In this document: piece by piece, positions 17,634 to 26,601 of the stretch
How the letters are laid out: each line of letters starts with the position of its first letter
Position numbering within the stretch: the stretch's first letter is position 1
Assembly (NCBI GenBank): GCA_964626055.1
Contig: CAZVDF010000002.1
Span: 62,001-126,000, forward strand
Direction: 5' to 3'
DNA: 64,000 bases
Source of the DNA: JAFGSG01 sp964626055
GTDB lineage: Bacteria; Spirochaetota; UBA4802; JAFGDQ01
Notes under the pieces: generated by a model
Told to the model about the DNA's origin: nothing
The model's database searches: none
What the model saw: only the letters and a program-made list of their open reading frames with translations
Program-made: the position numbers and the translations under genes

Positions 17634-18740
17634 TTAGTAAATAATCAAATCATCCCTGTTTATCACTTCATCAAAATATGAACTTCCTAAAATGTCTTTT
17701 ATCTGGCCGGTTTTCTTTCCTTTGATAGTCTGAAGTTCGCTGAAATTATAATTTACGATGCCCTTCCCTACAAGGTCACCGTTTTTATTTAATATTTCAA
17801 CTGCGTCTCCGAGATGAAATCTTCCTTCTATATCAATCACACCCGTAGAAAGCAAAGACTTTTTATGCTGTTTCAACGCTTTTACAGCCCCGTCGTCTAT
17901 TTTTAATTTACCGGATGCTTTCATATTGAACGCGATCCATCTTTTTCTGCTGCATAGAGGTTCATTACCGATAAAGATGGTGCCTATATTTTCTCCTTTC
18001 ATTATCTTCAGCAGGACCCCCTTAATCCGGCCGTTTGCAATTATCATCTTCTCACCGCACTTGATGATGACTTCCGCAGCTCTTATCTTGGAGAGCATGC
18101 CGCCTGTGCCGTGTTTGCTGCCCGATCCACCCGCTTTAGATATTACATCTTTTGTTATCTCGCAGATCTCCTCAGCAGGCTCCGGATCGGAAAGGTCGTT
18201 GTAAAAACCATTCACATCGGACAGGAGTATCAGGAGATCGGCTTCAACGATATTCGTTACGTAAGCGGATAAAATGTCGTTGTCGCCGAATTTAATTTCT
18301 TTTATAACGACCGAATCATTCTCGTTTACGATCGGTATAATGCCCATTTCAAGAAGCGTGTTAAAAGTATGCCTTGCATTAATGAAACGCTTCCTGTCTT
18401 TTACATCGTCTTCGGTGAGCAGTATCTGCCCCACTTCGCAGCCCTCCCTGGAAAAAGCTTCTCTCCACGTATTCATGAGAATCGTCTGCCCTACTGCGGC
18501 AAGAGCCTGTTTTCCAGGTATGGAAATATTTTCCCTGCCGACCTTCAATGCTCCGGCTCCGGCACTGATCGCGCCCGAAGATACGAGTACGACCGAGTAA
18601 CCGGATTTCTTTAACGAAACTATATCCGATACAAGCCCGGAAATCCTTGCCCCGGATATGACATCATTCTCGGTAATTATGGAACTACCGATTTTTATCA
18701 CTATTTTTTTTGTATTCTTTAAAAGTTTTTTTCGCGGCAA
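17634..18740 (-). CDS. proB: Glutamate 5-kinase
   Basis: First enzyme of proline synthesis: phosphorylates glutamate to gamma-glutamyl phosphate. The amino-acid kinase domain (about 10-255) shows IVIKIGSSIIT, VLVSSGAISAG, FGDNDILSAYV and GTGGMLSKIRAAE. A C-terminal PUA domain follows (about 280-368), the full ProB layout. The TTG at 18740 is chosen because AGGAG lies 8 bases upstream; a GTG 7 codons earlier falls inside the adjacent repeat and lacks spacing. proA, the usual partner, is not in the window. The gene lies in the obgE-proB neighbourhood common in several phyla, here with a PLP enzyme between. Confidence 0.95.
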   Translation of the reverse strand: MPRKKLLKNTKKIVIKIGSSIITENDVISGARISGLVSDIVSLKKSGYSVVLVSSGAISAGAGALKVGRENISIPGKQALAAVGQTILMNTWREAFSREGCEVGQILLTEDDVKDRKRFINARHTFNTLLEMGIIPIVNENDSVVIKEIKFGDNDILSAYVTNIVEADLLILLSDVNGFYNDLSDPEPAEEICEITKDVISKAGGSGSKHGTGGMLSKIRAAEVIIKCGEKMIIANGRIKGVLLKIMKGENIGTIFIGNEPLCSRKRWIAFNMKASGKLKIDDGAVKALKQHKKSLLSTGVIDIEGRFHLGDAVEILNKNGDLVGKGIVNYNFSELQTIKGKKTGQIKDILGSSYFDEVINRDDLIIY

Positions 18741-18753
18741 AATAACATCTCCT

Positions 18754-18842
18754 GCCCTCACCCTCCGGATCCCTCTCCCAAAGGGAGAGGGAGAGAGCCC
18801 CCCCTTCTCTTATAAATAATAAGGAGAGATGGGGGGGTGAGG
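18754..18842. repeat. G/C-block intergenic repeat, copy 3 (double hairpin)
   Basis: Contains the palindrome CCCTCTCCC-AAA-GGGAGAGGG, a second stem GCCCCCCCTTCTCTTAT / ATAAGGAGAGATGGGGGG, and outer CCCTCACCC / GGGTGAGG arms, so the unit folds as two hairpins on a stem. It separates the PLP enzyme gene from proB and carries the extra in-frame proB GTG. Confidence 0.7.
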
Positions 18843-18847
18843 TCTGA

Positions 18848-20035
18848 TTATATCTTCGAAAATCCTCTTTCGAGATCGGCTATAATATCTTCCGGTTCTT
18901 CAAGGCCGACTGCCAGCCTGAAAAGATTATCAACTATTCCAAGGTCGTATCTTTGTTCCCGCGTGTATTTATAATATGTCACTGTTGCCGGATGAGTAAT
19001 CAGAGTCTCTACCCCGCCGAGGCTTGGCGCTATATAGATCATCTCCAGAGAATCCATAAATCTTTTAGAAGCCTCAAGATCGCCTTTTATCGTAAAGGTC
19101 ACAACTCCGCCTCCTCCTTTCATCTGTTCCTTCGCAACATCATAATGAGGATGGCTTTTAAGAAAAGGATAATATGTCATTTCCACTTTCGGATGTCTTT
19201 CAAGATACTCCGCTATCCTTAATGCGCTTTCATTCTGGGTTTTAACTCTGATTGGAAATGTCTTTAAACCTCTGAGCAGAAGATAAGCGCAGTGAGGATC
19301 TATTACGCCGCCCATGGATTTATGCAGATCCCTGACTTTTGAAACAAGTTCCTTCCTGCCTAAAAGAACACCTGCAAGTATATCGTTGTGGCCTCCAAGA
19401 TACTTTGTACCGCTGTGAATCACGAGATCTATACCGTATTCAAGAGGCCTCTGGTTGTACGGTGTGGCAAAAGTGCTGTCTATTATAGTGATAACTTTAT
19501 GTTTATCCGCTATCTTTCTGAATTTTACAAGATCAAAGACGTTAAGATACGGATTCGTCGGAGATTCCGAAAAAATAAAACGAGTATTTTTTTTAACAGA
19601 CGAGTCAAGGACATCGTAATCTCCGAAAGGGACTATTGTGCATTCGATGCCGAATCTTTTAAGGTACGATCTGCAGAATTCGAGCGTCTTGCCGTAACAG
19701 TCGTCCGTAATCACTATATGATCGCCTGTCTGCACAAGCGCGAGTATGGTTGTGGTTATAGCCATCATCCCGGAAGAGAACATGAGCGAATCTTCGGCTC
19801 CATCAAGATCTGCAAGTCTCTTTTCCGCTACTTTTTCAGTTGGATTCCCGTATCTGCCGTATTCGAATCTTATTTTATCGTTTTTGGTATACGCCTCGAT
19901 CTCTTTGCTGTCCTTAAAAGTATATGTAGACGACTGGACAATAGGTGTTGTCACGGCATCGGCATAACGCCATCTGTCTTCTCCCGCATGAATTGATCTT
20001 GTGAAAATCGATTTGCTTTTCTCTTTGCCGGCCAT
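18848..20035 (-). CDS. Cys/Met metabolism PLP-dependent enzyme (cystathionine gamma-synthase/lyase type)
   Basis: A 395-residue fold-type I PLP enzyme. Signatures include YGRYGNPT, FSSGMMAITTT, ESPTNPYLNVFD, IDSTFATPYNQ and the PLP-lysine region VIHSGTKYLGGHNDILAG. PSLGGVETLITHPA is typical of the family. It may act as cystathionine gamma-synthase (MetB), gamma- or beta-lyase or O-acyl-homoserine sulfhydrylase; sequence alone does not separate them. AGGAG stands 5-6 bases before ATG. It lies between obgE and proB, where proA is often found, and is flanked downstream by a repeat, so it may be a later insertion. Confidence 0.9.
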   Translation of the reverse strand: MAGKEKSKSIFTRSIHAGEDRWRYADAVTTPIVQSSTYTFKDSKEIEAYTKNDKIRFEYGRYGNPTEKVAEKRLADLDGAEDSLMFSSGMMAITTTILALVQTGDHIVITDDCYGKTLEFCRSYLKRFGIECTIVPFGDYDVLDSSVKKNTRFIFSESPTNPYLNVFDLVKFRKIADKHKVITIIDSTFATPYNQRPLEYGIDLVIHSGTKYLGGHNDILAGVLLGRKELVSKVRDLHKSMGGVIDPHCAYLLLRGLKTFPIRVKTQNESALRIAEYLERHPKVEMTYYPFLKSHPHYDVAKEQMKGGGGVVTFTIKGDLEASKRFMDSLEMIYIAPSLGGVETLITHPATVTYYKYTREQRYDLGIVDNLFRLAVGLEEPEDIIADLERGFSKI

Positions 20036-20137
20036 AATTGCTCCTTATGCGATCGATATGCTCTTAATATATTGTATCCGTTATCTAATTTTAAGCTTAT
20101 TTCAACAGGTATCTCAATAATTTTAAAATATTTACAA

Positions 20138-21115
20138 TTAAAGCAACCGGTCAATTATATCAATAAGTTTTTTAATATTGTAACCGGTAATTGACGATAC
20201 CGCTAAAATTCTTTCAGTGTTAAATAATTTTATTTCTTCGGAGATCTCTTCTTCAGTCAATAGATCGGCTTTTGATAAAATAATATAATACGGCTTTTTA
20301 ACCAGTTCCTGATTATATGTCGCCAGTTCGTTCTGCAAAAGCTCAAGGTTATATAAAGGGTCCTTTTCAGTTGCTTCAATTAAGAAAAGAATTACCCTGA
20401 CTCTTTCGATATGCCTTAAAAAAGAAAGCCCGAGTCCCAGACCTTTATGCGCTCCTTCAATAATGCCCGGTATGTCGGCTATTTTATAAAATGTGCCGTC
20501 CGGACGCTGTACGGTACCCAGATTGGGAATAAGCGTAGTAAAAGGATAATCGGCTATTTTCGGCGTTGCATTGGTAATCTTTGATAGAAGCGTTGACTTC
20601 CCGGAATTCGGGAGACCGACAAGCCCCACATCCGCGATTAGCTTCAGATTAAGCAGCAAAGCTTTGCTTACGCCTTCCATTCCGGGCTGGGCAAATCTGG
20701 GTGTCTGATTTGTGGCCGATTTAAAAAATTCGTTTCCTTTGCCGCCGATACCCCCCTTTGCTATTTCGACTCTTTCATTTTCATTCAACAAGTCGCATAT
20801 AATCTCTCCGGATTCGGTATCAATCACTTCAGTGCCGACCGGTACTTTTATGGTTAAATCGGTGCCGTCACGCCCGAATTTTTTTTGTCCCTGGCCAGGC
20901 TGTCCGTTCTCGGCTTTATATATGCGGTCTTTAAAGAGATGGGACAAATTTACATGGGACTGGCTGGCTTCCAGAAATACGGATCCGCCTCTGCCGCCGT
21001 CCCCGCCGTCCGGCCCTCCTTTAGGCACATATTTCTCCCTTCTGAAAGAAACAGCTCCTGCGCCGCCTTTGCCGCTCTGTATACTTATTGTTATTGTATC
21101 AGTAAACCTGCTCAA
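20138..21115 (-). CDS. obgE: Obg/CgtA GTPase
   Basis: Ribosome-assembly GTPase acting on the 50S subunit. The glycine-rich Obg domain occupies residues 1-158 (GGAGAVSFRREKYVPKGG, GGDGGRGGSVF) and the G domain follows with G1 GLPNSGKST, G3 DIPGIIEGAHKGLGLG and G4 SKAD. The OCT domain present in some members is absent (325 residues). The start codon is TTG, with AGG 7 bases upstream; no better ATG is near. It follows rpmA after a strong terminator, so it is probably transcribed partly from its own promoter. Confidence 0.96.
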   Translation of the reverse strand: MSRFTDTITISIQSGKGGAGAVSFRREKYVPKGGPDGGDGGRGGSVFLEASQSHVNLSHLFKDRIYKAENGQPGQGQKKFGRDGTDLTIKVPVGTEVIDTESGEIICDLLNENERVEIAKGGIGGKGNEFFKSATNQTPRFAQPGMEGVSKALLLNLKLIADVGLVGLPNSGKSTLLSKITNATPKIADYPFTTLIPNLGTVQRPDGTFYKIADIPGIIEGAHKGLGLGLSFLRHIERVRVILFLIEATEKDPLYNLELLQNELATYNQELVKKPYYIILSKADLLTEEEISEEIKLFNTERILAVSSITGYNIKKLIDIIDRLL

Positions 21116-21244
21116 AATTTAACCTGTAAAAAAAATATCAATCATTCAAAATATAATTATCTCAAAATGGTTTATTATGCCGATTTCCCATAAATAGTAC
21201 ATGCAAATTAATAATTTAAAAATATCTTCTATATAAAAAACAAA

Positions 21245-21274
21245 ATCGCGTAGAAGATTTTATCTTTACGCGAT
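21245..21274 (-). terminator. Terminator after the rplU-prp-rpmA operon
   Basis: On the minus strand ATCGCGTAAAGAT and ATCTTCTACGCGAT pair with minor mismatches and are followed by TTTTGTTTTTT. It lies 35 bases after the rpmA stop. Confidence 0.85.
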
Positions 21275-21308
21275 CTTTTGCCTCATTAACCGGTTATTGT
21301 CTGAGAAA

Positions 21309-21566
21309 TTATACGGAAGGATATATTGAAACCTTCTTTCTCTCTTTATCCAAACGTTCGTATTTAACAATTCCGTCTACCTTTGCAAAAAGGGTGTCAT
21401 CGCGTCCTTTCCCTACATTGAGTCCAGGATGAATTCTTGTTCCGCGCTGGCGTACAAGAATTGAACCGCCCTTAACCAGCTGGCCGCCATAGACTTTAGT
21501 GCCAAGCCTTTGAGAATTCGAATCTCTGCCGTTCCTTGTAGACCCGCCGCCTTTTTTATGTGCCAT
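21309..21566 (-). CDS. rpmA: Ribosomal protein bL27
   Basis: Large-subunit protein near the peptidyl-transferase centre, 85 residues. It begins MAHKKGGGSTRNGRDS, the classical short N-terminus, followed by GSILVRQRGTRIHPG and the remaining conserved core. A TGA lies in frame just 15 bases upstream of the ATG with no start between, so it cannot carry the cleavable leader found in Firmicutes L27. This matters because the gene upstream encodes the Prp protease that removes that leader. It is third in the rplU-prp-rpmA operon. Confidence 0.97.
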   Translation of the reverse strand: MAHKKGGGSTRNGRDSNSQRLGTKVYGGQLVKGGSILVRQRGTRIHPGLNVGKGRDDTLFAKVDGIVKYERLDKERKKVSIYPSV

Positions 21567-21624
21567 AACAAACCTCGTTTTTCATAATTACTTCTGTTGC
21601 GGCAGCATGCCGCTTTCCTCAAAA

Positions 21625-21990
21625 TTATTGTCTTTTATCAAAATCAATACTTAACGCTTCCGGGTATAGCCTGATTATTTCTTCCAGCCCGGTTAGCATC
21701 GTGTCTAAAATAACCAATAAAGTATTTAAATCCGCAGATGCCAGGTTGTCCACTCTTATAGCGGATTCAAGAAAACCGTCCTTCTGTTTTATTTTCTGGC
21801 TAATGCCAGCAACTTTCGTTATTGCCGCAACAGCCGTCTGGATGATTGCCGAAATTCCAGCACAGACAACGTCGTTGTCTTTTTTGCCGAATCCGGCGTG
21901 CCCGGCAGCTTTTATAATAATTTTTTTACCGCTCCCCGCCTTTAAAACCGATCCATCCTTAAAAATATTAGTTAAATAAACCTCGATCAC
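21625..21990 (-). CDS. prp: Ribosomal-processing cysteine protease Prp
   Basis: Small cysteine protease (121 residues) that in Firmicutes cuts the N-terminal leader from L27 before ribosome assembly. The catalytic pair is intact: His31 in KAAGHAGFG and Cys43 in NDVVCAGISA. Its position between rplU and rpmA is the standard one. The start is GTG at 21990, 5 bases after the rplU stop, so translation is coupled. The adjacent L27 has no leader, so either the substrate differs or the protein keeps another role in L21/L27 assembly. Confidence 0.9.
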   Translation of the reverse strand: MIEVYLTNIFKDGSVLKAGSGKKIIIKAAGHAGFGKKDNDVVCAGISAIIQTAVAAITKVAGISQKIKQKDGFLESAIRVDNLASADLNTLLVILDTMLTGLEEIIRLYPEALSIDFDKRQ

Positions 21991-21995
21991 TTATA

Positions 21996-22307
21996 TCAGC
22001 TTGCTGATAACTCGCTAATTTTCAACTGCAGATAATTCTGGCGATGTCCGAGAGTTCTTGTATAATTCTTTCTCTTCTTGAATTTTATGCCTCTGACCTT
22101 TTTGCCCCTGGCAACGCCCATATTTTTTGCGGTAACTTTCACATTATTAAGATACGGCTGGCCGATCATCACTTTGTCGCCGTCGGCAAACATCAGTACT
22201 TTATCAAGAGTTACCGTTTCATTTTTTTCATCAAGGATATCGACATTGATCATAACGTCTTTCTCGACTTTATATTGTTTCCCGTTGATCTCTATTATTG
22301 CGTACAT
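21996..22307 (-). CDS. rplU: Ribosomal protein bL21
   Basis: Large-subunit protein of 103 residues with the family features MYAIIEINGKQYKVEKD, VLMFADGDKVMIGQPYL and the basic signature KVRGIKFKKRKNYTRTLGHRQNY. It is the first protein gene of the rplU-prp-rpmA operon. The tRNA gene ends 39 bases upstream, so the tRNA and operon may share the promoter that precedes the tRNA. The ribosome site is weak (GGGAT). Confidence 0.97.
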   Translation of the reverse strand: MYAIIEINGKQYKVEKDVMINVDILDEKNETVTLDKVLMFADGDKVMIGQPYLNNVKVTAKNMGVARGKKVRGIKFKKRKNYTRTLGHRQNYLQLKISELSAS

Positions 22308-22346
22308 TTTTTTTATCCCGAATTAAATTTTTATGATTTTTTTCTA

Positions 22347-22420
22347 TGGGCCCACAAGGACTTGAACCTTGGACCTACTGATTATGAGTCAGCCGCTCTA
22401 ACCAACTGAGCTATGGGCCC
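22347..22420 (-). tRNA. tRNA with CAU anticodon (probably tRNA-Ile2, alternatively elongator Met)
   Basis: The minus strand folds into a complete cloverleaf of 74 bases: acceptor stem GGGCCCA/TGGGCCC, D-arm GCTC-AGTTGGTTA-GAGC, anticodon arm GCTGA-CTCATAA-TCAGT and T-arm CAAGG-TTCAAGT-CCTTG, with discriminator A. CCA is not encoded (TAGA follows). CAU tRNAs may be Met or lysidine-modified Ile2. The acceptor and anticodon stem resemble Ile2 genes I know, but the choice is not certain. Confidence 0.92.
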
Positions 22421-22437
22421 TTAAAAACTTTGGTTAA

Positions 22438-22465
22438 AGAAATACATTGCGGCAAATCATGTCAA
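22438..22465 (-). promoter_or_regulatory. Probable promoter of the tRNA (and rplU operon)
   Basis: On the minus strand a perfect TTGACA (plus positions 22460-22465) lies 40 bases upstream of the tRNA. A TATTTC-type -10 follows at about 15-17 bases. Confidence 0.45.
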
Positions 22466-22530
22466 GTAAATATTAAATAAGCAGGATATTTTTATGGAAC
22501 CGCTGAAGGCAATTAAAAACTGCGCCGGAA

Positions 22531-23103
22531 TTACTCTTTTACTTCCAGCCTTGCCACATGTGGAAATTTTGAATACCCGCCGTAATAATAACTCTTTTCA
22601 TTTATTTCAATTGCATCATTATATGCTTCAACAACTCCGACCACATGAAATATTATGCCCAGAAGGAAAAACAATCCCGATATGACTATTTTTGACTTCT
22701 TTTCCGCTCCGGAAACATCTCCCGTTAATCCATTATAAAGATAATAACCTGCGGCGGAATATCCGACTACCGTTAACGAGAAGAAAGCAACACCTTTTAA
22801 ATCCTTCTTCAAATATATCTGCCCGCCTCCGGGTATGACCAGCGAGAGAAGACATGCGAGCCTTGGATCTTTCTCTTCGCCTGCCCCGCCGGCGGCTCTT
22901 CTTGCCGGGGTTTTCCTTACAAATTCGTCGTCGCCGGAGGCGACGGATTCCTTCGTGCTTTTCCCTGCCTGTTCCTCAACAGTCACAGCGAAAACGGACG
23001 GTAAAACATAAAAATTCATTAAAAAAACAACGAGCACTGGAAGAGAAATAGTTTTCAACATCCTGCGGGGTCTAATTTTTCTAACGGTCTTTTTCGCTGT
23101 CAT
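22531..23103 (-). CDS. Small membrane protein, DUF5683/TM2-like
   Basis: A 190-residue exported membrane protein. After a basic N-terminus comes a signal-like segment (LPVLVVFLMNFYVLPSVFA), a polar linker and then DPRLACLLSLVIPGGGQIYLK, the pattern of small proteins whose two or three membrane helices follow an SLxIPGxGQxY motif. Two further membrane segments follow (VAFFSLTVVGYSAAGYYLY and SGLFFLLGIIFHVVGVV). The function of this group is unknown. The start at 23103 is chosen for GAGG 6 bases upstream; in-frame codons further out lack a ribosome site. It lies alone upstream of the tRNA. Confidence 0.65.
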   Translation of the reverse strand: MTAKKTVRKIRPRRMLKTISLPVLVVFLMNFYVLPSVFAVTVEEQAGKSTKESVASGDDEFVRKTPARRAAGGAGEEKDPRLACLLSLVIPGGGQIYLKKDLKGVAFFSLTVVGYSAAGYYLYNGLTGDVSGAEKKSKIVISGLFFLLGIIFHVVGVVEAYNDAIEINEKSYYYGGYSKFPHVARLEVKE

Positions 23104-23382
23104 ATTAAGCCTCAAAATATTATCCTTTTTTAAAATCATTTCAAAACTGAAGTCATTTTCTACATTTTCCTGAATACGAAAAAAATATTCTTCAGCGGGA
23201 TACAATATTATAAGTTGATAAAATATTACACAATTATTTAAAAAGCAAGGAATTTAATTATAATATCGGTTATATACGGATATTTTTTAATATAAGATTT
23301 TAGAAGTATATCAGAAGCTGTCCTAAAACAATAATTAAACAATAAATTGAAATGCTTTATAAAATTTTTGAGATAACCTGTA

Positions 23383-24441
23383 TTAGAGGATGGTTGTTCT
23401 GTTTCTTCCTTTCTCTTTGGACAGATATAAAGCTTTATCTGCCCTGTTGATGAAGGTCTGATTATCTTTATCTATATAAGGCAGGAATTGAGTAACGCCT
23501 CCTGAAATAGTGATGCTCATGGTCTGCCCGTCAAAGCTTAATTTTAATTCTTCAATGCTTTTTCTTATCCGCTCGGCAATTATGTGAGCCTCTTCTATGT
23601 CTATTTCCGGCAATATAAGGACAAATTCCTCGCCGCCGTATCTTGCTGCAATATCAATATGCCGTATTTTTTCTAAAATGGCTTTTCCTACGCTTTTTAA
23701 AACGTTATCGCCGCAAACGTGGCCGTATTTGTCGTTAAAATCTTTAAAGTGATCGATATCCAGCATTACAACGGAGAGCGCTGTTTTATTTCTTAAAGCT
23801 TTATCCCGCTCTTCGGTCAGAGTAGTCTGGAAAAAATGATGGGATTTCAGCTTCGTCATCATATCGGTCGTAGCCATTTCATATAGATACGCATTATGAA
23901 TGGCGATACCTGCAAGCGAGGCAATATGCATCAGATAATCCTTTTCATCCTGGGTAAACGGCTCATTATTTATCCTTTCGCCGAGCACAATTATCCCATT
24001 TAGCTTATCCTTCCCTTTTAGAGGGACAACGAGCGACGGGAGAACAAGCTTCATCGTGTTTATAACAGGACTATCCATAAAAACATCAATAAGCTCGCTC
24101 AGTTCATAACATCTGGAGTTATTTTCCAGGAAATAAATAAAACTTGAATCCCCTTCTATGGTGTATTCAATACTGTGATCGAGTTCAAACCCTTTGTAAT
24201 TTCTGTGAAGAATAAATGTATTGTTATCAATATCCTTCTTAAGGAATATACCTGCTTTTATCAGCTGCATTTGCCCCATGCATGTAAGCAGTATAGAATC
24301 GATTAGTTTGTTTGAATCAATAAGTGTGGAATTCAGACCTTTACAGATCTCAATTAATTGCATCAGGTCATAGATCTTTCTTTCACAATTCTCCAGTCTT
24401 TGCGCCAGATCCAGATCGTTGTCTATTTTATAAAGTTCCAT
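23383..24441 (-). CDS. GAF-domain diguanylate cyclase
   Basis: Cytosolic c-di-GMP synthase of 352 residues. The N-terminal part (about 30-185) reads as a GAF sensor domain (GIFLKKDIDNNTFILHRNY, LVVPLKGKDKLNGIIVLG, FTQDEKDYLMHIASLAGIAI). A GGDEF domain follows with DIDHFKDFNDKYGH and the active GGEEF at 269-273. The inhibitory I-site RHID (260-263) sits exactly five residues before it, so product inhibition is expected. The ATG at 24441 has GGAG 10 bases upstream; a TTG just before it is possible. Its likely counterpart in this window is the HD-GYP phosphodiesterase. Confidence 0.93.
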   Translation of the reverse strand: MELYKIDNDLDLAQRLENCERKIYDLMQLIEICKGLNSTLIDSNKLIDSILLTCMGQMQLIKAGIFLKKDIDNNTFILHRNYKGFELDHSIEYTIEGDSSFIYFLENNSRCYELSELIDVFMDSPVINTMKLVLPSLVVPLKGKDKLNGIIVLGERINNEPFTQDEKDYLMHIASLAGIAIHNAYLYEMATTDMMTKLKSHHFFQTTLTEERDKALRNKTALSVVMLDIDHFKDFNDKYGHVCGDNVLKSVGKAILEKIRHIDIAARYGGEEFVLILPEIDIEEAHIIAERIRKSIEELKLSFDGQTMSITISGGVTQFLPYIDKDNQTFINRADKALYLSKEKGRNRTTIL

Positions 24442-24782
24442 CAATTGTCGGCTCCTGAGTATACGAAAAAGAGAGGAATACGCTTTATCGAGAATAGATT
24501 ATATCAGCGGGTAAAATATCAAATTTCCTTGCTGGCCATCTTTGATATAACCTTTACAATATATAAAAAAATGTTTAAAAAACAAAATTAATATCCAAAA
24601 TTTCAAAAAAAAACGAAAATATGATTGATATATTAAAATTTCCGATATAAAATCATTCGTTTATATATATTTTTTTTCACTTTAATTATCTGGCTGGTTT
24701 ATACGATATGTTTCGCGCGATTTACAGCTATTTGGTTAAATTTAAAATCGTTTGTCAATAAATATTTAAGGAAGAGGACAAT
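24442..24782. other. Divergent intergenic region, cyclase / antiporter
   Basis: A 341-base AT-rich spacer between divergent starts. GGAAGAGG precedes the antiporter start. Long A and T runs occur at 24590-24680, and TTTATACGATATG at 24698-24710 could hold a plus-strand -10. No coding frame or structured RNA was found. Confidence 0.5.
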
Positions 24783-26351
24783 ATGCCAATAAAAAAGCTG
24801 TTTCCTGAAATTTTCAGAAACAAAAAATTCCTTTCTGTAAAAATATTCTGCTTGGTTTTTTCCATATTTTTAGTATTTGTTTTATCTGATTTTTCCATTA
24901 TTAACGCGGCAACGGACAAATCGCAAAATCAGGATCAGGTTAAATCTGAAGTCATTGAAAAGAATATTCAAACTAAAGAAACGGGAGAAGAACCCTCTTC
25001 TCACAACGAGGATCTGGGTAAGGTTCTCCCGCTCTGGTCTGTAATTCCATTCATAGGCGTTCTCCTTTCAATTGCGTTGTTACCGCTGCTTGCACAAAAA
25101 TTCTGGCATCATCATTTCGGGAAAGTATCCGCATTCTGGTCGGTTGTCGTTGTCATACCTATGCTCATAGCCTACTCTGGTCCGGCGCTGCACGGATTCC
25201 TGCATATAATTATAGCTGATTATTTCCCGTTCCTGATCTTACTATGGGGGCTATTCACGGTTTCCGGCGGCATATATCTGAAGGGCAGTCTAAGAGGAAC
25301 TCCGATAGTGAACACCACAATGCTGCTGATCGGTACCATTCTTGCTTCATGGATGGGAACAACCGGCGCCGCAATGCTCATGATCCGGCCGTTCCTGCGC
25401 GCCAATGATTACAGGAAGCACAGAACATTCATGGTAGTATTCTTTATCTTTCTTATTGCCAATATAGGAGGAAGTCTTACGCCGATAGGTGATCCGCCGC
25501 TTTTCCTGGGATTCCTCCACGGCGTGCCATTCTTCTGGACAATGAAACTTCTGCCTCCTATGTCGATTGCTGTTATTTTACTGCTCGTGATGTATTTCAT
25601 TATTGACAGCTATTACTACAAAAAAGATTCAGCGTCCGTTCCTCAGACGGAATCAAAGACAAAACTCGCACTGGAAGGAAAGATCAACTTTTTCTTTCTC
25701 GCTCTCCTTGTGGGATCAGTCATCGTAAGCGGGCTTGTAAGCTGGGGTACGCTCAGCGTATTTGGCGTTCACCGCGAGTTACAGACCCTGGCCAGGGACG
25801 GATTTATTATAATAGTCGGGCTTCTCTCGCTTAAATTCACGTCCAAACAGGTAAGAAGCGACAACGGCTTCTCATGGGCGCCCATACTGGAAGTGGCGTA
25901 TCTTTTCGCCGGCATATTCCTCACAATGACGCCCTGTCTCATGCTGCTTAAAGCGGGAAGCGAAGGCGCTCTGGCGTTCATAATCAATGCCGTAAAAGAA
26001 CCTTATCATTATTTCTGGATAACGGGGGCTCTTTCCAGTTTTCTTGACAACGCGCCTACATACTTAACTTTCTTCTCCAGCGCTCTCGGCAAATTCTACG
26101 CCGGTATGCCGGAACCGCAGGCTGTGCCGCTTTTGATAAGCCAGAATGCAATTTTTCTGAAAGCGATCTCGGCCGGCGCAGTATTCTTCGGCGCAAATAC
26201 TTACATCGGAAACGCGCCGAACTTCATGGTGCGTTCAATCGCGGAAGAAGCTGGAACTCCTATGCCCAGCTTCTTCGGTTATATGTTTAAATACTCGATA
26301 CCGATTTTAATTCCTATTTTCATTATTATCACAATAATATTTTTTATTTAG
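24783..26351 (+). CDS. NhaD/ArsB-superfamily sodium:proton antiporter
   Basis: Polytopic inner-membrane ion transporter of 522 residues. A cleavable signal-like segment (about 17-40) is followed by a polar periplasmic linker, then about eleven membrane helices. Family landmarks include LWSVIPFIGVLLSIALLPL, WMGTTGAAMLMIRPFLRAN, FFIFLIANIGGSLTPIGDPP and GALSSFLDNAPTYLTFF, with paired half-repeats as in the ion-transporter superfamily. Members exchange Na+ for H+; some relatives were once called citrate transporters. The ribosome site GGAAGAGG is strong. It is monocistronic as far as visible. Confidence 0.85.
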   Translation: MPIKKLFPEIFRNKKFLSVKIFCLVFSIFLVFVLSDFSIINAATDKSQNQDQVKSEVIEKNIQTKETGEEPSSHNEDLGKVLPLWSVIPFIGVLLSIALLPLLAQKFWHHHFGKVSAFWSVVVVIPMLIAYSGPALHGFLHIIIADYFPFLILLWGLFTVSGGIYLKGSLRGTPIVNTTMLLIGTILASWMGTTGAAMLMIRPFLRANDYRKHRTFMVVFFIFLIANIGGSLTPIGDPPLFLGFLHGVPFFWTMKLLPPMSIAVILLLVMYFIIDSYYYKKDSASVPQTESKTKLALEGKINFFFLALLVGSVIVSGLVSWGTLSVFGVHRELQTLARDGFIIIVGLLSLKFTSKQVRSDNGFSWAPILEVAYLFAGIFLTMTPCLMLLKAGSEGALAFIINAVKEPYHYFWITGALSSFLDNAPTYLTFFSSALGKFYAGMPEPQAVPLLISQNAIFLKAISAGAVFFGANTYIGNAPNFMVRSIAEEAGTPMPSFFGYMFKYSIPILIPIFIIITIIFFI

Positions 26352-26601
26352 GTCATACATCTGAAAGCTGATATAATAATATTACCGGCAGGTAACTAAT
26401 GTTGATGCAATGAATAGTAAAACTCTTTTATCTTCGATAAAGATATTTCCCATTCATGCCCTTTGATCCGCTATCAATGATATTTCATTTATGGAAAAAA
26501 ATAATGAATTATATTCAAAAGAATAAAAAGTTCTTGTCGTTAAATTATTCTGGATTAAAGTCGATGCTAATTTTTCTTTTTATCCCCATCATAGACAAGC
26601 A

